Assembly: GCA_045599645.1 (NCBI GenBank)
Contig: JAZRWI010000008.1
Span: forward strand, 46,904-110,903
DNA length: 64,000 nt
Direction: 5' to 3'
Source of the DNA: RUG334 sp045599645
GTDB taxonomy: Bacteria > Muiribacteriota > Ozemobacteria > Ozemobacterales > Ozemobacteraceae
In this document: positions 52,479 through 60,447 of the stretch, one piece after another
Layout: each line of letters opens with the position of its first letter
Numbering within the stretch: position 1 is the stretch's first letter
Program-made: the position numbers and the translations under genes
The notes under the pieces: generated by a model
Told to the model about the DNA's origin: nothing
Databases searched by the model: none
Seen by the model: only the letters and a program-made list of their open reading frames with translations

Positions 52479-53765
52479 ATGGTTAGAACACAAACCACAA
52501 TAAAGCACAGATGGCTCGTGCTTTTCGTTCTTGCTTTGGCCAGTGTAATATTCACTGGTTGTAACAATGGTTCATTAGGTATAAAAACTGGCTCTATTTC
52601 AGGCTATATTCTTGATGATGATACCAATCAGCCAATTTCAGAAGTTCTCGTAAGAGCAACTACTGAATCTGACAACAAGTCTACTTATACAGACGGTGAC
52701 GGTTCATTCTGTTTTGGTGATGTAGCAAAAGGAGCCTGGACAATTTCTATTGAAAAGTATGGCTATACAATAGCTACTGAAAGTACTAATCATCTTACCT
52801 GCACTGTAAGCAACGGTGAAACCTTTGTTATGTCACCTCTCAAGCTTTCTAGAAATACAAGCAATGTAAAAGGCACATTAAAGGGTTATCCAATTGATGC
52901 TGTAACAGGTCGTGCAATCACTAACTTCACTGTTACCCAGGATACTCCTTACAACAATAAAAAGTCTAAGACCTTCGACTCAGCAGCTGACTTCCGTGAT
53001 ACCGGCTGGACTGGACTTGAAGGTGGTGCTCACAACTATTCAATTACAGCTCCAAACTATGAAACCTGGACTTCTGTCACTGGTAATGCCGAAGGAATTA
53101 CAATTGGTAAATCAGTAGCAAACCTTGGCACTATAAAGATGACTCCTCTTACTGTATCAGTATCAGGAACCTTCCATGGAGTTCCGGGCTATGTTCTCGA
53201 CAACAAGAACATGGTAATTTGGGCTGAATCAGCTGGTAAAGTAGTTGCTTCATACACAACACTTGATGACAATACCTCCAAAGGCACTCTTACATACCTC
53301 ATTGAAGGTATCCCGGTCACTGCAGGCACAGTTTCCGTTAAGTGCAAAGTTAGAGGCTATGACACTATCGTAGTTAACTCCGCAGTTAGCATTGCCGGTG
53401 CAAATCCTGGTGGTGTAATCGCTGGTGTTGACCTTGACTTCGCAGTTCAGGAACCAATAACAACTGATCTTAGAGTTATTGTCCGCAGCTCTGAACCAGA
53501 CGATGAAGACCCAATGGGAACCTTTGGTACTGGTGAAGTAGCTAGAGTTTACGTTCAGACAGGCAGCACAAATGTAGCTTATGCAGATGTAACAAGCGTA
53601 AACTACGGTGGTGAAGTAACAATTTCTGGTGTAATCACTGGTTATCCATTAAAGGTAATCGCTGTAAACCAGAACAGAAAATATTGCAGTGTAACATCAG
53701 AAGATATTACAATTCCAGAAGAAAGCAATATTTATCCAATAACACTTCTTCTAGCAAAAGATTAA
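52479..53765 (+). CDS. Lipoprotein with carboxypeptidase-regulatory-like domain, paralogue 3
   Basis: 428 aa from ATG at 52479, five bases after GGAGG; an upstream in-frame TTG at 52452 lacks a site. Signal peptide with lipobox FTGC (Cys about 28), then NNGSLGIKTGSISGYILD, the shared post-Cys motif, and a carboxypeptidase-regulatory-like domain (about 35-120: DDTNQPISEVLVRATTE, YTDGDGSFCFGDV, WTISIEKYGYT). Three more beta-rich units follow, one with the GVPGYVLD segment that recurs in paralogue 2 as DVPGWVSS. Divergent from paralogues 1 and 2. Confidence 0.78.
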   Translation: MVRTQTTIKHRWLVLFVLALASVIFTGCNNGSLGIKTGSISGYILDDDTNQPISEVLVRATTESDNKSTYTDGDGSFCFGDVAKGAWTISIEKYGYTIATESTNHLTCTVSNGETFVMSPLKLSRNTSNVKGTLKGYPIDAVTGRAITNFTVTQDTPYNNKKSKTFDSAADFRDTGWTGLEGGAHNYSITAPNYETWTSVTGNAEGITIGKSVANLGTIKMTPLTVSVSGTFHGVPGYVLDNKNMVIWAESAGKVVASYTTLDDNTSKGTLTYLIEGIPVTAGTVSVKCKVRGYDTIVVNSAVSIAGANPGGVIAGVDLDFAVQEPITTDLRVIVRSSEPDDEDPMGTFGTGEVARVYVQTGSTNVAYADVTSVNYGGEVTISGVITGYPLKVIAVNQNRKYCSVTSEDITIPEESNIYPITLLLAKD

Positions 53766-53777
53766 TCTCAGAGCCAT

Positions 53778-53812
53778 AAAAAAAGCCTCAGACTTAGGTC
53801 TGAGGCTTTTTT
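53778..53812. terminator. Bidirectional terminator between convergent genes
   Basis: Stem AAAAGCCTCAGAC-TTAG-GTCTGAGGCTTTT with A/T runs on both sides, between the ends of the lipoprotein and the TPR gene. Confidence 0.92.
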
Positions 53813-53824
53813 ATTACTTAATAC

Positions 53825-54391
53825 TTAGTCGTTGCTTACCGGAACACCGAGCAAAACACCACACTGAAGGGCAGCATCGGTATCAGCATACTGAGTAAGG
53901 ATTATTTCAGCATAACGCTTAGCACCTTCCATATCGCCACGGCGTTTGCAAATTACGCCCAACTGATAATAAGCATTATCAACATATTCACAATCAGGAT
54001 ACTGTTCAATAAGTCTCTTGAATTCAGCTTCAGCTTCTTCAATTTTACCCTTCTTCAAAAGAGCAGCACCATTGTAATAGCATTCATCAGAGATTTCAGC
54101 TACTTCCTTGCCTAATTCACGGCAAAGTTCAACGTATTCATCCTGACCGAAATATGCAGCATCACTCTTAGGATAGTTTTCAAGAAGGTATTCATACCAG
54201 ATTAAAGCAGAAGACTTTTCATTCTTGCCATAAGCAATTTTTGCAAGATTATAGCAGGCATTATCAGCAAGAGTACTGCTAGGGAACTGCTTTACAAAAT
54301 CGCGGAACATCTGTTCTGCTTCATCAACTTTATTATTGCGGTAAGAAGCAATAGCAAGGTTCATTAGTTTCTTTTCTTCATCGTAGCTCAT
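53825..54391 (-). CDS. TPR protein (BamD/YbgF-like repeats), cytoplasmic
   Basis: 188 aa, no signal peptide. Four or five tetratricopeptide units of the type found in BamD and YbgF (ASYRNNKVDEAEQMFRDFVKQFPSS, NLAKIAYGKNEKSSALIWYEYLLENYP, ALLKKGKIEEAEAEFKRLIEQYP, QLGVICKRRGDMEGAKRYAEIIL). AAGGAG before the ATG; the start touches the tgt stop. Function unknown; it is the last gene of the LCP-queA-tgt operon. Confidence 0.75.
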   Translation of the reverse strand: MSYDEEKKLMNLAIASYRNNKVDEAEQMFRDFVKQFPSSTLADNACYNLAKIAYGKNEKSSALIWYEYLLENYPKSDAAYFGQDEYVELCRELGKEVAEISDECYYNGAALLKKGKIEEAEAEFKRLIEQYPDCEYVDNAYYQLGVICKRRGDMEGAKRYAEIILTQYADTDAALQCGVLLGVPVSND

Positions 54392-55533
54392 TAGTAAATA
54401 ATCTCCTTCTTAGATAAATATCTTCCCAAAAATTCAGCCTTAAAGCTGTTAAATCTTTTTTCGATAAGAGCTTTTCTTATCTCTTTTATAAGATTAACCA
54501 TAAATGTAACATTATGCAAGCTTGCCATTCTTAAACCTAAAATTTCTTTTGCCTTAAAAAGATGTCTCAGGTAACCCTTAGAGAATGTTCTGCAGGCATA
54601 GCACTGACAACCCGGATCAATAGGTTCTTCATCTAATGTATATTTGGCATTCATCAGACTGATGCGGCCATCTTTTGTGAAAACAGTTGCATGACGGGCT
54701 ATTCTTGTAGGATGAACACAGTCAAACATATCTATACCGCGTTCAACGCCATAGAACAAATCTTCAGGAGTGCCAACACCCATCAGATATCTCGGCAGAT
54801 ATTCAGGCATATGTGGCATCATTCCATCCATTACCTTAAGCATCAAATCCTTAGGTTCACCAACAGATAAACCACCTACAGCCATACCTTCAAAGCCAAG
54901 CTCTTCTGTTCTTTTTATTGATTCCAAACGTAACGGAAGATACATAGAGCCTTGAACAATACCAAAAAGAGCCTGTCCATTTCTCATGGACGGATGATCA
55001 ATACGGCAACGCTTGGCCCAGGCCACTGAACGTTCTAATGCTGCTCTTGCACGCTTTTCATCTGCAGGATAAGGGCAGCATTCATCGAAAACCATCATTA
55101 TTTCAGAACCAATAGAGCGCTGAATCCTCATTGATTCTTCAGGATTTATCCAATAACGCTTGCCATCAATATGAGAAGCAAATTCAACGCCTTCATCTGT
55201 GATCTTATTCAGTTTGTTAAGTGAAAAAACCTGAAATCCACCAGAGTCTGTAAGCATTGGCTTATCCCAGGCCATCATCTTGTGAAGGCCGCCAAAATGG
55301 TCTAAGACATCTGTGCCAGGTCTCAGCAGCAGATGATAAGTATTTCCAAGAATAATCTGAGCACCTGTAGCATTTATTTCATCAGGTGAAAGGGTTTTAA
55401 CACTACCAACTGTTCCTACTGGCATGAAAATCGGAGTCTGAATTTCACCACGTCTGGTTTTTATGGTGCCTACCCTGCCCCAGCATTCTTCAGATTTTTG
55501 TTCCAGTGTAAAAGTAAATGTTGCGTCTGTCAT
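54391..55533 (-). CDS. tgt: tRNA-guanine transglycosylase
   Basis: 380 aa, usual length. Exchanges guanine-34 of tRNA for preQ1. Catalytic Asp regions DSGGFQVFSL and DMFDCVHPTRIA and the zinc motif C-x-C-x2-C...H (CQCYACRTF ... SLHN) are intact. The start overlaps queA by 4 nt (ATGA), so the two queuosine genes are translationally coupled. Confidence 0.97.
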   Translation of the reverse strand: MTDATFTFTLEQKSEECWGRVGTIKTRRGEIQTPIFMPVGTVGSVKTLSPDEINATGAQIILGNTYHLLLRPGTDVLDHFGGLHKMMAWDKPMLTDSGGFQVFSLNKLNKITDEGVEFASHIDGKRYWINPEESMRIQRSIGSEIMMVFDECCPYPADEKRARAALERSVAWAKRCRIDHPSMRNGQALFGIVQGSMYLPLRLESIKRTEELGFEGMAVGGLSVGEPKDLMLKVMDGMMPHMPEYLPRYLMGVGTPEDLFYGVERGIDMFDCVHPTRIARHATVFTKDGRISLMNAKYTLDEEPIDPGCQCYACRTFSKGYLRHLFKAKEILGLRMASLHNVTFMVNLIKEIRKALIEKRFNSFKAEFLGRYLSKKEIIY

Positions 55534-56555
55534 ATTAATACCATTGCATCTCCGAAGCTATAGAAACGATATTTTTCTTCAACAGCTTCCTTGTAAAGTT
55601 CCAAAGTCTTTTCTCTTCCTGCAAAAGCAGAAACAAGGACTATAAGTGTTGATTTTGGAAGATGGAAATTTGTGATAATGTGGTCTACAGCCTTAAATTC
55701 ATAGCCTGGTTTAATAAAGCAGGCAGTAGAACGCCAACCTGTTTCAAGCTCACCCTTATCATTCACAGCTGATTCCAACGTTCTTACACTTGTAGTTCCA
55801 CAAGCCCAGATTTTTTTACCGGCTGCTTTTGTTTTCTTGAACAGTTCAGCAGTTTCTTCAGGAACACAGAAGGTTTCAGAATGCATATGATGATTATCCA
55901 AATCATCAACTTCTACCGGCTTGAATGTTCCAAGACCGACGTGGAGAATAACTTCAGCCACATTAACTCCCTTTTCCTTTAATGCTGCAAAAACCTTGTC
56001 ATCAAAATGAAGACCTGCAGTTGGAGCAGCTACAGAGCCTTCAAGTTTGGAATAAACGGTCTGATACTCATCGGGAGAACTTTCCCTGGATGTAATATAA
56101 GGTGGTAATGGCATTTCACCATTTTCTCGGAATACGGAAACAGCATCATTGCCATTTTCCAGCTTCATTATTCTAAGACCGGTTTCTAATACTTCTTCAG
56201 TAATCAAAACAGTTCCGCCAGGTATCACATGTTTTTTGCCAGGTTTAAATTTTTTACCTGGATGAACCATAGCTTCGAATCTGCCTTCGCCTAAATCTCT
56301 AATAAAAAAGATTTCGCTGCCTGCAGTGCTATATTCACTTGCAATAGTATGTATTCTAGCAGGAATAACTCTAGAGCTGTTAACAATAAGTAAATCGCCA
56401 GGTTCAAAATATTCTACGATATCAGCGAAATGACGATGTTCTACTTTATCTTCCTTACGGTTATACGCCAGCAATCTTGCGCTGGAACGTTCCTTTGCAG
56501 GAGTCTGGGCAATAAGCTCAGGTGGAAGGTAGTAATCAAACAAATCAGTTTTCAT
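55530..56555 (-). CDS. queA: S-adenosylmethionine:tRNA ribosyltransferase-isomerase
   Basis: 341 aa. Adds the cyclopentene moiety of queuosine. MKTDLFDYYLPPELIAQTPA, RIHTIA, VAAPTAGLHFDD, HVGLGTFKPVEVDD and GTTSVRTLES are QueA signatures. It starts at the base after the LCP stop, with GGAAAG in the end of that gene. Confidence 0.97.
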   Translation of the reverse strand: MKTDLFDYYLPPELIAQTPAKERSSARLLAYNRKEDKVEHRHFADIVEYFEPGDLLIVNSSRVIPARIHTIASEYSTAGSEIFFIRDLGEGRFEAMVHPGKKFKPGKKHVIPGGTVLITEEVLETGLRIMKLENGNDAVSVFRENGEMPLPPYITSRESSPDEYQTVYSKLEGSVAAPTAGLHFDDKVFAALKEKGVNVAEVILHVGLGTFKPVEVDDLDNHHMHSETFCVPEETAELFKKTKAAGKKIWACGTTSVRTLESAVNDKGELETGWRSTACFIKPGYEFKAVDHIITNFHLPKSTLIVLVSAFAGREKTLELYKEAVEEKYRFYSFGDAMVLI

Positions 56556-58205
56556 TTATTTTCTTTCCCCATTAGAGGTTTCTTTTGAAATTATTTTTCC
56601 AGGTTCAAAATTCTTTTCCAGTTCAAATACTGCCATATCAGTAAAGTAAGAATCACCAATGGCTATAGCCTCTTCCTGATATGGTATGAAAAAACTTATT
56701 TTATCAATGTATCTTGCTTCTCCAGGCAAAGATAAAGATTTAAGCTTAATGTCAAAATCCTCGAAGGCACTACAGATAGTCAACAATTCAGAAATAGTAA
56801 AATCAGTGTCTATATATTGAAAAACGTTTTCGATAATTGAAGGCAAACTGACAATAGTTACAGGATTTATTAATTTCATAATAATTGCTTTAACAAAATC
56901 CTGCTGACGCTTGATTCTTCCCAAATCAGCCATGGCGTCCTTTCTGAATCTCACATAATTCAAAGCCTGCTGACCATCAAGATGATTCATACCTGGTTTA
57001 AAATGGATATGCAAATTTCCTCTGTTGTCATCGTAATTCATCGTTTTTTGAATGTTTATATCAACACCACCGATGGCATCAATAACACTTATAAAGCTTT
57101 CAAAACCAACTTCTGCACTTTTGTTAATCTTTATCTTAAGAAGTTCTTCAACAATACTTCTAAGTGTAGCTTCACCATATCGAGGTAACACTTCATTTAT
57201 TTTACGGGCTTTGTTCTCTATTATTACACGTGTATCTCTAGGAATTGAAAGCATCGTAACCTTCTTCTTTGAAGGATTTACACCTAATACAAAAATGGTA
57301 TCAGAACGATGAGTGCCTTCTACAGAGTCTATTCCCATCATCAGTATATTTATATTGCCAACAGTGTTCTTTTCTCCTGATTCGAGGGAAGCAACACCCT
57401 GGCTTGTTCCATCGATAACAGTCTGCTGTGAAGCTAACCATTTCTGAGCCATGGCAAAAATAAAAAAGCCACAGACAACGAGAAATACTATATCAAACGC
57501 AAATGCTTTCCAAAAGCTCCAATTAAATCGTTTTTTACTGTCTGAAGAATTTGCAGTAGTCTCAACGACATCAGAGGTCACTGTTTCTGATTCTGCCTCA
57601 GAAGCTTCAGCAATACTTTCACTAGCAGCTTCTTCAGATGCTGTTTCTTTGGAAGTAGTTTCAGCTTCTTCTTTTGCAGCTTTTTCTGCTTCTATTTTTT
57701 CCTGGCTTTCGGCTCTAAGCTTATCAAGCTCTTCTAAAACAGCAGCAGGTTTACTATTTAGCATTTCTGGTGCAGCTTCAGCAGTTTTTGTTTCTTCAGC
57801 GATTATTTCCCGGATTGTATTGGTTATTTCAGTTTCAGAAGCCTGAACAGGTATTTCCAGTTCAACCTTTTTTGCTGCAGCTTCTAAGGCAGTGCAAATA
57901 GGCTGTTCTTCTGTTTCTGTATTCACAGATTCTTCGGGTTGAGTTAATTCTGCTACTACAGCAGATTCTTCAGAAGGAACTGTTTCATTAGCCTTAACTT
58001 CAGTAGACAAAGCAGTTTCTTCTGCTTTTACTTCTACCTGTTCGTCTTCTGTAATTTGTTTATTTTCATTATTTTCAACAATAACTGCGTCCTCAATGTT
58101 TTCATCTTCAGACGCAAGAACTTCTTCAGCATTTTCTACTGCTGAATCATCATTATTGTTTATTATTTCATTCGAGCTCTGCTCGTTTTTTCCGCTATCT
58201 TCCAT
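56556..58205 (-). CDS. LytR-CpsA-Psr protein with acidic cytoplasmic N-terminus
   Basis: 549 aa. Residues 1-225 are low-complexity and Glu/Ala-rich. A transmembrane segment follows (about 230-255), then the LCP domain (about 295-460) with DTIFVLGVNP, SIPRDTRV, the Arg residues of RKINEVL and the FRKDAMADLGRIKRQQ motif. LCP proteins transfer lipid-linked glycans to peptidoglycan or proteins. An N-terminal acidic region of this length is unusual for the family. The transcript is probably leaderless: the -10 ends 8 bp before the ATG and no Shine-Dalgarno is seen. Confidence 0.88.
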   Translation of the reverse strand: MEDSGKNEQSSNEIINNNDDSAVENAEEVLASEDENIEDAVIVENNENKQITEDEQVEVKAEETALSTEVKANETVPSEESAVVAELTQPEESVNTETEEQPICTALEAAAKKVELEIPVQASETEITNTIREIIAEETKTAEAAPEMLNSKPAAVLEELDKLRAESQEKIEAEKAAKEEAETTSKETASEEAASESIAEASEAESETVTSDVVETTANSSDSKKRFNWSFWKAFAFDIVFLVVCGFFIFAMAQKWLASQQTVIDGTSQGVASLESGEKNTVGNINILMMGIDSVEGTHRSDTIFVLGVNPSKKKVTMLSIPRDTRVIIENKARKINEVLPRYGEATLRSIVEELLKIKINKSAEVGFESFISVIDAIGGVDINIQKTMNYDDNRGNLHIHFKPGMNHLDGQQALNYVRFRKDAMADLGRIKRQQDFVKAIIMKLINPVTIVSLPSIIENVFQYIDTDFTISELLTICSAFEDFDIKLKSLSLPGEARYIDKISFFIPYQEEAIAIGDSYFTDMAVFELEKNFEPGKIISKETSNGERK

Positions 58206-58213
58206 AAAGAAAC

Positions 58214-58242
58214 ATTTTACATTAAAACTGCAATTTTGTCAC
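58214..58242 (-). promoter_or_regulatory. Promoter of the LCP-queA-tgt operon, leaderless
   Basis: Minus strand GTGACA (58237-58242), 17-bp spacer, TAAAAT (58214-58219). Only 8 bp separate the -10 from the ATG. Confidence 0.6.
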
Positions 58243-58287
58243 CTTAAAAGCTTTTGTAAATACTAGCCTTTAACCTCTCTAAAAAAC

Positions 58288-58316
58288 TTGCCACATGTAA
58301 AGGTCAATGCTATAAT
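58288..58316 (+). promoter_or_regulatory. Promoter of obg, leaderless
   Basis: TTGCCA (58288-58293), 17-bp spacer, TATAAT (58311-58316). The ATG follows the -10 by seven bases, and there is no ribosome-binding site. Confidence 0.75.
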
Positions 58317-58323
58317 TCGCGGC

Positions 58324-59607
58324 ATGAAATTCGTAGATGAAGTAACAATTGAAGTATCCTCTGGTAACGGCGGCAACGGTGCCGTAGCCTTTCGACGCGA
58401 AAAATTCGTGCCAATGGGCGGTCCCTCGGGTGGAGATGGCGGAAAGGGCGGAGACCTGATTTTTGAGGCCACCGACGATTTAACAACTCTGTATGATCTT
58501 AGCTTTATTCGCACCCATAAAGCCGAAAATGGTGAAAACGGCCAGATAAAAAATATGGCCGGCGCCAATGGTAATGACTGCGTAGTCAAGGTTCCTGTCG
58601 GAACTCTGGTATATGACCTTGAATCAGGCGAACTCCTTGTAGATATGGAACACAAGGGTCAGCGCGAAACTCTTCTCAAGGGTGGCCGTGGTGGAATGGG
58701 TAATGCAAGATTTGCAACCCCGGTTCACAGAACCCCAAGAGTAGCAGAAAAAGGCGAACCAGGCAAAACCTTACGCCTCAGACTAGAATTAAAGTTGCTA
58801 GCAGACGTTGGTCTTGTAGGTCTACCCAATGCCGGTAAGTCAACCTTCCTGCGTGCAATCAGCAATGCAAAGCCAAAGGTAGCTGACTATCCATTCACAA
58901 CACTTACACCAAGTCTCGGTATTGTAAAGCCTGAAGGAATGAACTCCTTCTGTGTTGCAGATATTCCTGGTCTTATCGAAGGTGCTCATGAAGGCACAGG
59001 TCTTGGAACCCAGTTCCTAAAACACATTGAACGCACAAGAATTCTGTTGCACTTGGTTGATGTAAGCCAGCTGGATATAGCTGACCTTACCAAAAACTAT
59101 GATATAATCATGGAAGAACTGAGACAATTCTCAGACAAGCTTGCTGACAAGCCAGTTGTTGTTGCTGCAAACAAAATGGACCTTCCAGATTCCAAAGAAA
59201 TTTTCCCGGACTTCAAAAAAGAAATGGAAGAACGTGGAATAAAGATATTCCCAATATCTGGTGCAACCAAGGAAGGCATACAGCCTTTACTCAAGTATCT
59301 CAGCGGCCAGCTTGCCGAACTCAAGACACCCGTAATGCTTGAAGCCAACAAGGACGAAAAGGTCTATGAATATCTTGAACCATTCCGTATCGAAGAAATA
59401 GAAGAAGGCTACTGGGAAGTAACCGGACCAGAAATCGAACGCTTGGTTGCCATGACAGATTTTGCCAATGATGAGGCAATAGCCCGCTTCCGTCAGAAAA
59501 TCAAGCGCATAGGCTTCATAGACGAATTAAGAACACTGGAAGCCACTGATAATGATACGATCAGCATCGGTGACATGGAATTCGAATACCACGAATTCTT
59601 TGATTAA
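58324..59607 (+). CDS. obg: GTPase Obg
   Basis: 427 aa from ATG at 58324 (MKFVDEVTIEV matches Obg N-termini). Essential GTPase linked to ribosome assembly and stress control. Glycine-rich OBG fold (1-158), G domain with GLPNAGKST, DIPGLIEGAHEG and NKMD (about 160-330), and a C-terminal OCT domain (about 345-427). A terminator follows. Divergent from the LCP gene; both mRNAs appear leaderless. Confidence 0.97.
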   Translation: MKFVDEVTIEVSSGNGGNGAVAFRREKFVPMGGPSGGDGGKGGDLIFEATDDLTTLYDLSFIRTHKAENGENGQIKNMAGANGNDCVVKVPVGTLVYDLESGELLVDMEHKGQRETLLKGGRGGMGNARFATPVHRTPRVAEKGEPGKTLRLRLELKLLADVGLVGLPNAGKSTFLRAISNAKPKVADYPFTTLTPSLGIVKPEGMNSFCVADIPGLIEGAHEGTGLGTQFLKHIERTRILLHLVDVSQLDIADLTKNYDIIMEELRQFSDKLADKPVVVAANKMDLPDSKEIFPDFKKEMEERGIKIFPISGATKEGIQPLLKYLSGQLAELKTPVMLEANKDEKVYEYLEPFRIEEIEEGYWEVTGPEIERLVAMTDFANDEAIARFRQKIKRIGFIDELRTLEATDNDTISIGDMEFEYHEFFD

Positions 59608-59616
59608 CAAACAGTT

Positions 59617-59652
59617 AAACACCCTTTCCTGCAGGAAAGGGTGTTTGTTTTA
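59617..59652 (+). terminator. Terminator of obg
   Basis: Perfect 13-bp stem (AAACACCCTTTCC with its inverse) around the loop TGCA, then T-rich. It lies 9 bp after the stop. Confidence 0.9.
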
Positions 59653-59673
59653 TTATAAAAGAGGTTTCTATAA

Positions 59674-60201
59674 ATGAAGGCTGAAGAATATAAGCAATTT
59701 TTAGACATAATCCTGAAGAAACAGGCAGAATCTCCTGATGGCCTGCAGAAACACATGCAGGAGGTAGCACGCCTTGCTGTAATGTATGCAGAAGAAGTTG
59801 GCTACGACAAGGAAGCTGCTAATCTGGCCGGAATGTCACATGACCTTATCAGGCTGGCCTCTCCAGAAGAAACTCTTGATTGGGCAAATTCAACAGGATT
59901 TGTAGTATCAGACCTGATGAAACAGATTCCAATGCTTGCCCACGGTCCAGCTGCAGCCGGATGGCTGATGAAAAATTTACCTGCCATAGGTGTTGATGTA
60001 ATACTGGCAGTCCGAGACCACACTTTCCCTGCAGATGATGCACCAATGCTAACCAAGATACTTGCTGTTGCAGATACTCTTGAGCCATCACGCCAGATTC
60101 CGGAACGCGAAGAAGTCAGACTGATGGATATCCCATTTGAACAGAGATTCATCGAAGTCCAGCGACTCAAAAAGCTCCCCCGCAAGAAACGCAATTCATA
60201 A
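59674..60201 (+). CDS. HD-domain phosphohydrolase YqeK-like
   Basis: 175 aa. HD metal motif: His in LQKHMQEV (about 27), HD in GMSHDLIR (about 56-57), HGP (about 91) and Asp in VADTLEPSR. YqeK hydrolyses diadenosine tetraphosphate; gene order beside obg is common in Firmicutes (there obg-nadD-yqeK). nadD is missing here. GAGG precedes the start. The stop codon lies inside an AT-rich repeat. Confidence 0.85.
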   Translation: MKAEEYKQFLDIILKKQAESPDGLQKHMQEVARLAVMYAEEVGYDKEAANLAGMSHDLIRLASPEETLDWANSTGFVVSDLMKQIPMLAHGPAAAGWLMKNLPAIGVDVILAVRDHTFPADDAPMLTKILAVADTLEPSRQIPEREEVRLMDIPFEQRFIEVQRLKKLPRKKRNS

Positions 60202-60333
60202 TTCATAATTCATAATTGATTGTTGATTGATTGGGTTTGCTGCTGCTTCGACCGACTTAGTGCCAACCTTCTTATCCCTTCCAGGCCACAAGGCCGCCCT
60301 CCAGTCGAAGGCGGCCCTTCTAGCGAAGCGCCC
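60190..60333. repeat. Composite intergenic repeat after yqeK
   Basis: Three ATTCATA units at 60190-60222 that supply the yqeK stop codon. The 25-bp segment 60229-60253 is the exact reverse complement of 9690-9714. The segment 60309-60333 matches 11035-11059 inverted. So two repeat modules that occur separately elsewhere in the window sit together here. Confidence 0.8.
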
Positions 60334-60363
60334 TCATTATTATATAAATTTACAAACATATTC

Positions 60364-60392
60364 TTGACTAGTTGTAGGTGTAGTGCTACTCT
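60364..60392 (+). promoter_or_regulatory. Sigma-70 promoter of the aminotransferase
   Basis: TTGACT (60364-60369), 17-bp spacer, TACTCT (60387-60392). Confidence 0.65.
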
Positions 60393-60447
60393 ATAGCACA
60401 AAAGAAAGTTTTCACAAACTTTAAACCTAAATATTTAGGAGTATATA

